Origin: an uncultured Clostridia bacterium
GTDB lineage: Bacteria > Bacillota > Clostridia > Oscillospirales > Oscillospiraceae
Direction of reading: 5' to 3'
NCBI GenBank assembly: GCA_946411835.1
Contig: CAMKFK010000006.1
Location: forward strand, 1-51,939
DNA length: 51,939 nt
Shown: positions 22,346-34,300 of the stretch, piece by piece
How positions within the stretch are numbered: position 1 is the stretch's first letter
How the letters are laid out: each line of letters starts with the position of its first letter
The notes under the pieces: model-generated
Database searches by the model: none
Seen by the model: the letters and a program-made list of their open reading frames with translations, nothing else
Told to the model about the DNA's origin: nothing
Translations under genes and position numbers: made by a program

Positions 22346-25300
22346 CTATTGGACGGTTTTTGCGGCGCACAGCGGTTTGCCGCTTTCCTTTTCGATCAGG
22401 AACACGCGCACCGTGCAGCCCGCGACGCTTCTGCCGAAGCGCAGGGTCGGCGTCCGCTCTTCGCCCGGGGCGAGGCTTGCCTCGGCCGCCGTCACGGCAA
22501 GCAGTCTGCCGTCCGCGTCGTAGAGCGCGCCGAGCAGCTGCGCCGCGCCGGTCGCCTCGGCGGTATAGTTGCCGAGGCGGACGGAAACCGCGCCGTCCGT
22601 GCCCGAAGTCGTCTCCGCCGCGCGGATGCGCAGCTCGTCGAGCGCCGGGATGACAAGCGGGACGCGCTCGCCGACGCCGCGATCAATGTAGAGGACGCGG
22701 TCCTCCCTCTCGCGCTCGACCGTGCCGCTTGTCACACGCTCGCCTCCGGTCTTCTCCGTCCACGCCGTGTAGCCCTTGGACACGGTCAGCATTTCGGTCG
22801 CCGTGTTGTAGGAGGCGCCCGCCGGCTGCATGGTGAACGGCTGCTCGGTGTTGGTGGCGTCCACCGCGAGCTTGCCGGAGTACGCCGCGCAGCCCTCCGC
22901 CGCGATTTCGGCATCATAGCTGCCGACGTTCTTCCAGAAAAGCGCCTCGCCGTTCTCGTCCGTCGTCACCGTCTCGCCGTCCAGCGTGACGGCCGCGCCG
23001 ACGATGGGCTGATCCAGCGCGTCCGCGACGCGGAGCAGCGCCTGGTACTGTCCGGAGGTGTTGACCGCGAGGGTGACCTGCAGCGTCTTGCTCGCGTCTG
23101 CGGTGAAGGCGAGGTCGCCGCTTCCGTTGCGGAACCCCTCCGCCGCCGCGCTCCAGCGATAGCTGCCGTAGGGGATCGTCAGCCGCGCGGCGCCGTCCGC
23201 GCCGGTGGTCGCCTGATACGCGCCGATCGTCACCGTCGCACCGGCGACCTGAATGCCGCCGCCGCTGACGTTGACCTCCAGCTCGCTTCCGGCGGAGAGC
23301 GTGACGTTCACGTCCCTCGACGCGGCGCTGAGCTCCGCCGTGCCGCTCTCCGTCAGGAAGCCGTCCTTCTCGACGGTATAGGGATACGCGCCCGGGGCGA
23401 CAGTGAACGTGGCCGTGCCGTCCGCGCCGGTGGTCGCACCGCTGCCGTCAAGGACGACGGTTGCGCCCGAAACCGGCTTGCCGTCGGCGGTGACCGAGAC
23501 GCTTGCCGTGAGCTGGCTGCCGATGATGACCGTAAAGCGCTCGACGGCGCGTCCGCCCTCGCTCTCGGCGGCGATTTTGACGCTGTGCGTCCCGTCGCCG
23601 AGGCTGCCCGTCGCCGGGACAGCGCGGAACCGTCCGGGAGACAGCTGCGTGACGGCAGCGGCGGCGTTGTTGACCGTCAGGGTCGGGGTCCCGGTGAGCG
23701 CGCTTTCGGCGTCGCTGACCGTGAAGATCAGCTCCGCGACATCCACGCCGAGCTGAACGTCGGTCTGCGGCGACAGAAGCGCGATGGTCGGGGCGGTGGT
23801 GTCGCTCACAAAGGTCTCGACCGCCACGCGCTCGCTTGCGGCGCCCAGCGTGCCGTTTTCGCCAGCCGTCCTGGCGTAGACATACCAGACGCCGTCGCCC
23901 AGCGGGTCGATCGTCGCGCGGAAGGCGCCGTCCGCGCCCGCCGAAATCGGTCCGAACGCCTCGCCCGCCGCGCTCTCGTCCTCCGCGAGGAAGACGACCA
24001 CGCTCGCGCCCGGCATCGACGTACCTGTGACCGCGATGCGCCCGCTGCCCTCGATCTCCGCCTCAAGAGAGGCATCGGCAGGAACCGAAGTGTCCAGCTG
24101 TACGGTGACGGGAACGGTCAGCTCGTATCCGTCGCCGGTCCTGACCCAACCCAGCGGGCTGAGCTCGGTTTCAAAACGCTCCGCCGCAACGCGGAGGGTC
24201 ACGGCGCCGGTATACGCCCCGTCCGGCGTGCCCGCCGCCGGGTAGTAGCCAAGGACAAGGCTGCATCCGCCGCCCGCACTCAGGCTGACGGCTCCGCTGA
24301 CCGTCTCGCCCCTGCGGTCGGTCAGCTCCGGCGCGGGAATGCTGTGCCCGTCGCCGTCGCTGAGGGCGGACGTCTCGACGCTGATCTCCATGCCGGTGGT
24401 CAGCCCTGTCTCGTAGACGGACAAGGGCAGGCTTGCCTTGACGCCGGTGACACTTTCACCGTCAAGCTCCACGCTGTACTCGCTCGCAATCGCTCTGGCG
24501 TAGGGCATATCCAGTCCCGCGACCGCGCCGAGGTCGGGCGACGCCACGACGGACAGGTCATAGGTCAGCGCCGTCTCGCCGCCGTTGGCGACGGTGATGA
24601 CATAGCGGCCGGAGGCGTCCGGGATAAGCACAAAGTCGCCGTCGTTGATGTGGGATTTCACCTGCCGGTTCCCGCCGCCCTCCACCGTGAGGGTCAGCTT
24701 CTCGTCGCTCGGCGCGGCGGCGAAGACATAGAGCAGCGTTCCGTCCTCAACGGTGACGCTCGCGCTCTTGCTCTCGCCCGCCGCGAGCGTGCCGCCCAGC
24801 GGCTGGGTCGCGGCGGCGTGGGCGCGGAGGTAATCCACCGTCTCCGCCGTGCCGACGTTGAAGTGTGTGATGTAGGGGCCGAAGCTCGGCGCGATGGTCA
24901 TCGTCTCCGCCTCGGAGGCGGCGAAGGTGAACACCGCCGTGTAGCCGCCCATGTCGCGCAGCATGTTGACCGGAACCGGAACGCCGACGACGAACTCGCC
25001 CGTTTCACCCGGGGCGATGGTTTGAGCGCCCATGCTCTCCACGCTGACAAGCCCGAAGCTGTCGTAGATCTCCACCGTGGGGGCGACGGTCACGCTGCCC
25101 GTATGGTTGTTGAGCACCGTCAGCGCCGCAGTCGCCTCGGAGGCGATGATGTTGTCCGCCACCGTGAGGTCGGCGACGTCCGCCGTGACCAGCTCGAGAG
25201 GCAGCTCCGGATCGACCTTGCGCCAGCCGTCCATGGTCTCAAAAACGCTCCGGACGTCGTAGGCGACGGCGAGCTCCTTGCTGAGCATAAGGTTTGTGGT

Positions 25301-28300
25301 GACGGTCAGGTCCGCCGTGGCTCTGGCCAGGTTGTAGAGGTTGGCGTTGTCGAGCGTGTTCATGGCGGTGGTGTAGCCGGAGGTGTCCATGATGGCGCCC
25401 GCCATGCTTGCCGCCGCGCCGATCCCGCTGCTCAGCGCGCCCGAGGTCGCCATGCCAAGCAGCGTGCCGCCCACGGAAACGACGCTCTCCCACTTCTTCC
25501 GGTCGTTGAGCTCCCAGCGCTCCGCCACGTTGTTGTAGCCCTCCGCGAGCAGCTCGTCCACGAGCATCTGCGCCTGATAGATTTCGCCGAGGGTGATTTC
25601 GTCCACCTGCAGGTCAAGCCCATTGCCGGAGTAGGTCCACAGGCTGCGGTAGCGTCCGACGCGGCTCGCCGGGATCGGGGTGCCGTCCGCGTAGTGGGTC
25701 ATCGCCGTGATCTGCGTGTTCAGCCCCTTCACATACGCGAGCAGCTGCTCCGACGGATAGTAGCTCGTGAGCAGGGTCATATCCGTCTTGTAACGATTGA
25801 GCAGGTCGATGGTCTGTTCGATCTGCGCCTGGGAATCGTCCTGCATCCGGTAAATGTTGGTCTTTTTGCCGGTGCCGGACGCCTGCGCCGCCTCGATCAT
25901 CGCCCGGTAGTCCGAATAGCCGGCGAGGAGTTGCGTCTCAATGCTCTTTTCCACCAGCTCCACGTTGTAGAGCTGGCGCGAGCTCACCTTGACCATCTCG
26001 GTGGCGATGTAGCTGTAAAGCTCCGTCTTGGAGGGATTGCCGTCCGGGAAGTTGGCGGCGAAGTCCGCCTTGAACCAGCTGTACGCCTCCGCGTCGGACC
26101 CGAACAGCTCCTTGAGTATCTCGCTCGCGATCCGCGCCTTGTCGGTACGGCTGATCTCGTTGCGCTCCAGCATGCCCATCACATGACCCGCCGCGCGGAC
26201 CATGTCGGGCACGCTCTCCTTCACCTCCACGAGGTGCGTGCTGTCCGTCACGGTGAACATATCCTTGATCCAGACGACGGGGCGCATTGCCATGTCGCTC
26301 AGGCTCTTGTTCAGCGCCTCTCTGCCGCCGCGCAGCGCCTTGATCTTATCCTTCGCGGAGGCGTTGGGATCGTAGCCGATGTTCTTGAAGATGTTGTTCG
26401 CCGCGTCGACCAGACCCTGCGCGTCCTCGGCGACCAGTTCGTCGGACCCGAGGAGCGTTTGAATCTGCCGGGAGCTGCTTTGCAGGGCGTTGACGTTCTC
26501 CTCCAGCTTTGCAAGGCCCGCCAGCTGGGCGAGACTCACGGCGATGTTCGTGACCTGCGGGGAAAGGATGCGCTCCGCCTGCGCAACGTAATACTTCGCC
26601 TGCACCCGGAGCTGATCCGCCGCAATGTCCAGCGCCTTGTTCTCCGTGCCGGTGATGCCGGAGGACGCCTTTTCAAACAGGCTGTCTCCCTCCGCCTTCA
26701 GGGCGCTCGCCTGATCGAGCAGATACGCCGCCTCCTCCATTCTGGCGCGGGCGCGCTTCGTCTGCTCCGCCAGCTCTGCGGCGCTGCCGGTGTTCATCGC
26801 AAGGTTGATCGCCGTCGCCGCTTCCGAGAGGGCGGCCGCCGCGCTCTGCGTGGCGTTGACATAGTCCTTGAACTTCTGGTTCATGCTCCCCTTCAGCTCG
26901 CTCGCCTGAAGCGCCCCCTGGAGCTCCTGATAAGAGTCCTCCCAGTACTTCATGTCCTTGGGCATATTTTCAAAGATCCACTTTTTGTCCGTGAGATTCT
27001 TTTGCAGGCCCTTGTATGCCAGATCGTACCATCTTTGCAGATAGGCAAGCCCCTGGCCCTTGGCGGCGTTGTCGGAGAACTGCTTGATCCGCTTCTGCAC
27101 GGTGCTGCTGGTCTTCTTCAGATCGCCCGGCTTTCCCGCCAGATCCTTGAGCGTCGACATAAGGTTCACGAGCTTGGCGATTGCGGCGTAGGCGTCCCCG
27201 ACGCTGACGGCGCGCTGGAGCGACACCGTGTAGTCGTAGTAGTTCGCCAGCGACCGTCCGAGCTCTGTGGCGGTCTTGTCCGAGAGCTGCTTGATGTTGG
27301 CGTCGAGCAGCGCCAGCTCGTCGATGATCTCGTAGATATTGGCGACGGCGCTCTCGCCGCGCATTGCCTCCAGCTTCATCGGCGCGCGGACGATGCCCTC
27401 GCTGATCTCAGACTTGATCGGGAGCGACGGCAGCGCCGCCAGCTTGCCCAGCGACAGCTTCTGCGCGCTGCTGAGCTGGCCGAGGATCGCCAGCTCGTAG
27501 GTGACGATGGCGGTGTCGCCCGCGCGCAGGACCGGAATCTCCACTCGGTCGAGCTGGGCGGACTGACCCCGGGACACCGCGCCGCGCGTGCTGGCAACAT
27601 TCACGACCTTCATGTCGAAGCCCGTGTTCGGCAGGGCGGGCGCGCCCAGATAGACCTTGTTGGCGTCGCCTCTGCCAAGGTTTGTGACCGTGGCGCGCAG
27701 AACGTAATGCTCGCCGCCGATGTCCTCCAGGTCGTAGCTGACAAAGAGCTTGGGCTGTTCCTTGACCTGATACTCGCGCTCCTCGGTGGTGAAGTCGGTC
27801 CGCTCGCCGTCAAGGAGGAAGCTGACGTCCAGGAAAGCGTAGAGCAGCGTCAGGTCAAAGGGCCATCTGAGGTATGGGCGCAGCGTCTCGTCGAACTCCG
27901 TCAGGTGCTCGTAGTCCGGGATGATCTGGTCAAGGCGGAAGCTGAACTCAACGGTCGCCTCGTCGCCCGGGTCGATATAGCCCTCGACCAGGTCGCCGTG
28001 CGCCTCCAGGTGTCCGCCCTTAATATAGACGTTGAGGTTTGGCGTCATGATCGAGCCGCTGCCTCCCGGCGCGTCGCTGAGGACGAGACGGAGCCTCACA
28101 TCCTCCATCGGGTGCTGCCGCGAGGGGTTCTTGAGCTTCATGCGCAGCGTTGTGACCTGTCCCTCATAGCCGATGTCGCCTGCGAAGCCGAAGCTGACGG
28201 GACTGCTCGCCTGCGCCATGGGACGCTCCGGCTGCCCCGCTTGCAGATGGTTGAGGAAGCCGGTCGAATAGCGCATCTCGCTCAGCCGCCCGGACGCCGC

Positions 28301-31300
28301 GTCAAAGGTCGGCGCGGTGAGAATCTTCTGCTCAATGTCGGGATGGATGTCGTAGATGCTGCCGGACTGCTGACCCGTGTAGTTGCCGTTCTCGTCGTAC
28401 AGGGAATCCGGCTCGCCCGCCGAAACGTAGTAGTCGGGGGCAACGTAGTGGACGCGGACGGGCAGGCGGGTCTCAACGACCTCCTGCGTGTCGGCGCGGA
28501 CGCCGCTGCCCAGAATGACGAAGTCAAACCAGTAGGGTCTCGCGCCGTAGAAGAGCGGCACGCGGTCGGAGGGCGTGAAGTACGTCCCGTCGCCGTTGCT
28601 TCTCGCCTCGAACACGCCGGTGTTGCTCGCCGCGTCGAAGCTGAGCTCGCGGAGGAAGCCCACGCCGGCGGGGTCGTTCGCCGCCAGATAGGCGTCGATC
28701 TGCTCGCGGGTCACATCCGCCGGGAAAGCGATGGCGTACTGTCCGGGCGTCTCCGTTTCGCGGATGGACGCCGGGCGGAAGAAGCGCTCGACGTCGAGGT
28801 TCCAGACGAGGTCAAACACCTCGCCCGGCTGCAAGCTCTCGAGGCTCTTGATGGGGCTCAGCGTACCGCTGCCGCCGAACGTCACCGCCCCGTCGGGGAT
28901 GGCGGCGTCCGGCTCGATCACGCGGAACGTGATGCTCTCGACGGCGGCCTCCGCCCCGTCGGGGTTCCGGAACGAAACCTTGTTGAGGAGCTTGCCGCTC
29001 TGGTAGAAAAATTCCTTCTCATCCGCCGGGAAGTTGGGCTCGAGCTGCGGCTCGCCGCTGTTTTGCAGCAGCTGCGCCTGATAGACCGCGCTGTCATAGT
29101 TCGCGGTGGCGACGGACGACGTGTGCAGCTCGGCGGTCGCCAGCTCGTCGAGCATGAAGGTGAAGAGTCTGCGGTTCAGCGTGACGACGCGCGGCGTCCG
29201 GTCGATCAGCGCCGCAATTTCGACGGTGGTCTCCAGCTCGCCGTGATCCTCCGCCGTGACACGCAGGGTGTAGACCCCCGCCGGGATGTTCTCGAAGGTC
29301 GCAAGCCCCTCCTCGTCCGCCGTCACGTCAAAGCGCACGGGGTCGAGCTGCTCGTCCAGTCCGATGAGCGTCACCGCCGCGCCGGGGAGCAGGGTGTTGT
29401 CCTGGTTGCGCACCTCGAAGACCGCCGTGCCGATCAGCTCCGCGCCCACCGACACCGTGACCGGGACGATCACCGGCTCGGCGAGGTTCGGGGACTCGAT
29501 GGTCACGCTGCCCTCGTATACGCCTGTGAGGCATGCGTCGGACGGGCTGGCGGTGACGACGACGGACAGCGCGCCGCGCGGGTCGCGGATCGAATAGCCC
29601 CGGCTGACCGGCTCGATGACTACGTCTGGATCAACGTTGCCCAGCAGCAGGAACGGAAGGTCGGTCTTCGCCGTCACGCCCGTGATCGGCGCGGTGCCGA
29701 CGTTGGTCAGACGGATGACCGCGCTCGTCTCCGCGCCCTGGCGCAAGGACATTGTGATCTTCGGGCGGACGACGGCGTCGCTTTCCGCCTCACCGCCGCC
29801 GATGACGTTGACCCGCGCGCGGGCGACCGCCCGCTCGCAGGAGACCGTCACCGTCCGCTCGGCGTCGCCAACGCGGACGGTCACGCCGTACTCGCCCGCC
29901 GCCAGCGAGGCTGCGGCGGCAAAGCGAAGGGTGAGCGGCGCGCCGCTTTCGGCGGCCAGTCTGCCCTGCGGCGCGGTCTCGACCGCATAGGTCAGCCCGT
30001 CGGGCAGTCCGGAGACGCTGACCGTTCCGGCTTCCTCGGCCGTGACGCCGAGATTGTTGACATAACCCGTCAGCACGGCGCTGTCGCCCTGCACGACGGT
30101 CAGACGGTCGTCCACGTCGACGCTGACGCCGTCCACATAGAAGCTCACGCGGTCGGAGTGGTGCTCCACGCCGCCGTACACGGCGGAAGCGCGCAGCGCG
30201 AACGCGCCGCCCACGCCGTCGGGCAGACTGAGCACGGCGCTGTAGCTGCCGTCGGACGCGGTCTCCGTCCGGACGCTGAGCCGCTCGCTGCCGACTGCCG
30301 TGACGGTCACGGGAACGCCCGCGAGCGCCGCGCCGTCCGCGCTCGTGACAGAGCCGGAGACAGGGACGGTCGCGCCAATGGCATAGCTCCGGTCGGTCGC
30401 GTTGTCCAGCGTCACGCGGAAATCGTCCGCCACGGTGAGGATGGCGTCCATGGTCTGCGTCACGCCGTCCAGTCCGGCGGTGACGCGCAGGGTGTACGTC
30501 CCGACGCTGTCCAGCGTGACGGAGCCCCGGTACTCGCCCGCCGCGCCGTCATATGCCATCGGAACGGCGGCGCCGCTCTCGACGAGGCGCGCCGTCAGGC
30601 TGTCCGCCTCGACGGGCAGATAGGACAGCGTGCTCGACGCAACGGTGACGGCAAGCTCCGCCGTGTCGCCGACGCAGTAGGCTTCGCCGTCCGCGCCGCC
30701 GGTGAGGATCAGGCCCGCCGCGACGTCAAGGGTGCGCACGGCACTTGCCGCCGCGCGGTCGGAGAGCACGAGCCGGGATTCGGCGTCGGCGTAGACCCGC
30801 AGGGTCACGCTGCCGCTGAGCTTCGCCGTCCAGGTGAAGGACAGCTCCCTGCTCTCGCCCGCCGCCAGCGGCTCGCACACGGCGACGCCTGCGCGCTCGC
30901 CGCCGACGCGGAGCGCGACCGTGAAGGGTTCGTCAATGGCGCGCTCGCCGCTGTTGCGCAGCGTGACGACGGTGGTCGCCTCGTCGCCGTAGCGCGCCGC
31001 GCCTGCGGTCGTGACGTCCGTGATCTCAAGGCGGCTGTCGCTGACCTTGAGGGGCGTCTCAAAGCGCAGGGCGGCGGTGTTGTTGTTCTCGCTGCTCTCG
31101 GCAAGCGTCTCGCCCGCGTCGGCGACCGCCGTGATCGTTCCGACTGAGAAGCCGGGGTCGCGCCAGACAAAGCTCGCCATCGCGCGCTTGCCCGCGCCCA
31201 GCGCCTCCACGTCGGCGGAGCCGAGATAGCGCCCGTCCGCGTAGAAGAGCAGGCGCGTCGGCGTCGCCGCGTCGCCCCTGCCGCAGTTCTCCACGGCGGC

Positions 31301-34300
31301 GTAGAGGACGATGTTCTGCCCCGGGGCGACGGTCGTCCCGCTGACGCTGCTCTCCAGCGACGTGACGGTGAGGTCGGCGTACCGGAGCGACAGCTCGGCG
31401 CGCTCGACCGTTTTGCTGTTGTTGCTCTCGTCCATCTCCACCACAGAGGAGACCGGACCGTCGGCGACGACCGTCAGCGCGTGGCTGCCGCCGGTCCTGG
31501 GCTTCCAGGTGAAGTCCACGGTCTCCGCCGCGCCCGCGTTCAGCCCCTCCACCATGTGGGAGGCGACCAGCTCGCCGTTGTCGTAGAGCAGCACCTTGAA
31601 CAGGCCCGCGTCCGCCGAGCCGGTGTTCCTGACGCCGGCGCTGACCGCGATGGGCTGTCCCCAGGAGACCGCCGCGCCGTCCAGCGCGTCCACGCTCAGG
31701 CTCGTCACGCCGAGGTCGGCGAAGTCTGTCTCCGTGCCGCTGAGCACGATGTCGTAGCGGTTGTTGTCGTAGTTGACCTCGCGGACGTTGCGCCCGATGT
31801 CGTTGACGACGGCGCTGAGCTTCTGCGGTCCGGCGAGCGCCTCAAAGTCGAGAGACGCGGTGACCGTCGCGCCGACGGCGAGGTCGCCGTTCAGCTCCGC
31901 ATAGCCGAGATAGCGGTCGTTGCGGTAGAAGCCAACGAGGTAGCGCGCGTCCGCGCCGGTGGACGTGAGGCCCTGGACCTCCGCGCCCGCCGTTCCGTTC
32001 TGGATCGTGGCGGTCATCGTCACCTTGTCGCCCTTGTTCGGGCTGCTGTCGCTCAGTGCGATGCCGGTGATGAACAGGTCGGGGCAATCCGCTTTAACCG
32101 TCACCTGAATTTCGGAGAAGTAGTTATACTCGCTGCGCGTCGCCTCGAGGATCGCGTCCGTCACCCTGTCGCGGCGATACGGCTCCGTGGAGGTCAGGTT
32201 GCTGTCGGAGACGTAGAGTCTGGCGCGGTAGGTTCCGGCGTGCTGATAGACGTGGGTCGGGGTCGGACCGTAGCCGCTCTCCCCGTCGCCGAAGTCCCAG
32301 ACGAAGCTGGCGATGTAGCCGTCCTTGTCATAGGAGCGGCTGCCGTCGAAGCGGACGCCCTGCCCCATGACCGCGTCCGTGATGTCCGCGCCCGCGTGGC
32401 TGTAGGGCGGGTCGTTGATGACCGCCTCGCTCTCGACGCTGCTCACCAGCCCGCCGCCGGTCTCGTGCAGCTCCGCCGTGACGACGTAGGTCGTGCCGCG
32501 CTGCGGCGTCCAGTCGGCGCAATAGACGCCCTGCACCGCGTAGGGCGGGACGTTCGCGACGGGAACGTCCGCGCTGCGATACTCCGGGGTCTCCTGCCCC
32601 TTCGGCGTCGCCGTGAACACGACGTAGCCGTTCAGCGGCTCCTTGCCGCGATTGTCCAGCGTTGCGCGCAGGCGGACGTCGCTGTCGCCCACGTCGGGAT
32701 AGACGCCGGTGTCATAGAACGCCTCCTGCTTGAGATACCAGCCGGTGTCGCCGTGTCCGAGCTGGATCGCGCCCGGCGTGTCAGACTCCGCCGTCACGTA
32801 GAGAAAGCGGGAGTAATCCAACGCGCTGAGGAAGGCGGCGGTGCCGAACTCGATGGTATAGTAGGCGTCGGGATAGCTGCGCGTCAGATCGTCGGCGACC
32901 GCCACGGGCATTTCGCTGACAATGTAGAGGTAGCCGTAGTCCCTCCAGTAGTTGCCGGGCGAGAGCGTCACGGCGCCGCTGCCGTCGGCGTTCGTGCCGA
33001 GGCGGACGGCGGCGATGCCGCCGCAGCCCTCCGGCTCCGGGATCATGACGACCTGGTAGCGCGCGTCCGCGCTGTCTCCGGCGCCCTTGGCGCGCACCGT
33101 CATGCGCGCGCCGTCATAGGCGCTCGTCACGCTGACGCTGTCCGGGACGTAGATCGGCATCTGCAGGCCGGTATCGAGGTCGATGAGATAGTCGCAGAAG
33201 CCGGTGTCGCCCTTGTTGACCAGCGACAGGCCGCGCTCGCCCTCACCGGAGACGAGCAGGCCGTCCGCGCCGATGATGCTGGTGTTGGCGGCGACGATGA
33301 GCGGGTTGAGCTGTACGCCCTTGTAGTCCTTGTGGGTCAGCGTCGCCTTGAACTCGCGGAACTCGCCCTCGTAGGGGTCGCCCTCGGTGAGCGGCATATT
33401 CCAGCGCACGATCCAGTAGCCGCTGACCTTGCCGGGCGTCAGCTCCCACTCGCCCGTCACCTCGTTGAACTCGCGCGTCGCGGCGGGGACGTTGCCGAAG
33501 GACAGCTTAAATTCACTGCCGCCGCTGCTGCCGAACGAGCTGCCGAGAATCTCGAAGTCGGTAATCAGGCCGCTCTGGTTGCTCTCGATCTTGAGCTGCC
33601 CGGAGTTGATGTTCAGATTCACCGCTTCGCCGTAGCCCTCGTTCTCCACGGTGACGCCGAGTCGGAACGGGGTGTTGGACAAAACGTTGTGGGGAACGTA
33701 GTAGTTGAGCGTCAGCTTCGGCTGAGGCAGGATCGTGATGGGCACGCCCTCCGTCTCCGTCTGCACGAGCTGGCCGTTGACGTAGTAGGACACGAGCGCG
33801 GAGGCGTAGTAGACCCGCCCCTCCGGCGACGTGCCGCCGAGGTCGGCGCCGGGGATGATCTGCCAGGTCGCGGTCAGCGCGCCGCCCGAGGGCAGGCTGC
33901 CGTTGCCGTCCACGTCGGCGATGCCGGTGACGCCCGTGGCGATGATGAAGTTGCGATTGCTGACGTCGACGCCGTCCTCGTCCTTGACGAGCACGTCCAC
34001 GCGCAGGTTGCTCAGCGCGTACTCGGGGTAGCCGTTTGTCACCTTGAGCGTCGCGTCGAACGCCTGGCGCTCCAGCGTGGCGGTCTGGTTGAGGCTGAGC
34101 TTGACGATTTCGTAGACGGAGCCGCCGTCCTGCGCGAGCTCCTTCTCCTTGTCGATGCCCTCCGGCGCGATGTAGCGGATCTCCTCGATCTGCCCCTCGG
34201 GCAGGAGGACGGTCTCCTCCTGAACCTCGTTGTTGTTCTCGGGGAGGCGCACCTCCAGCGTCACGGGCGTGTCGCTGGGGTTGTACAGCGGCAGGCTGCC

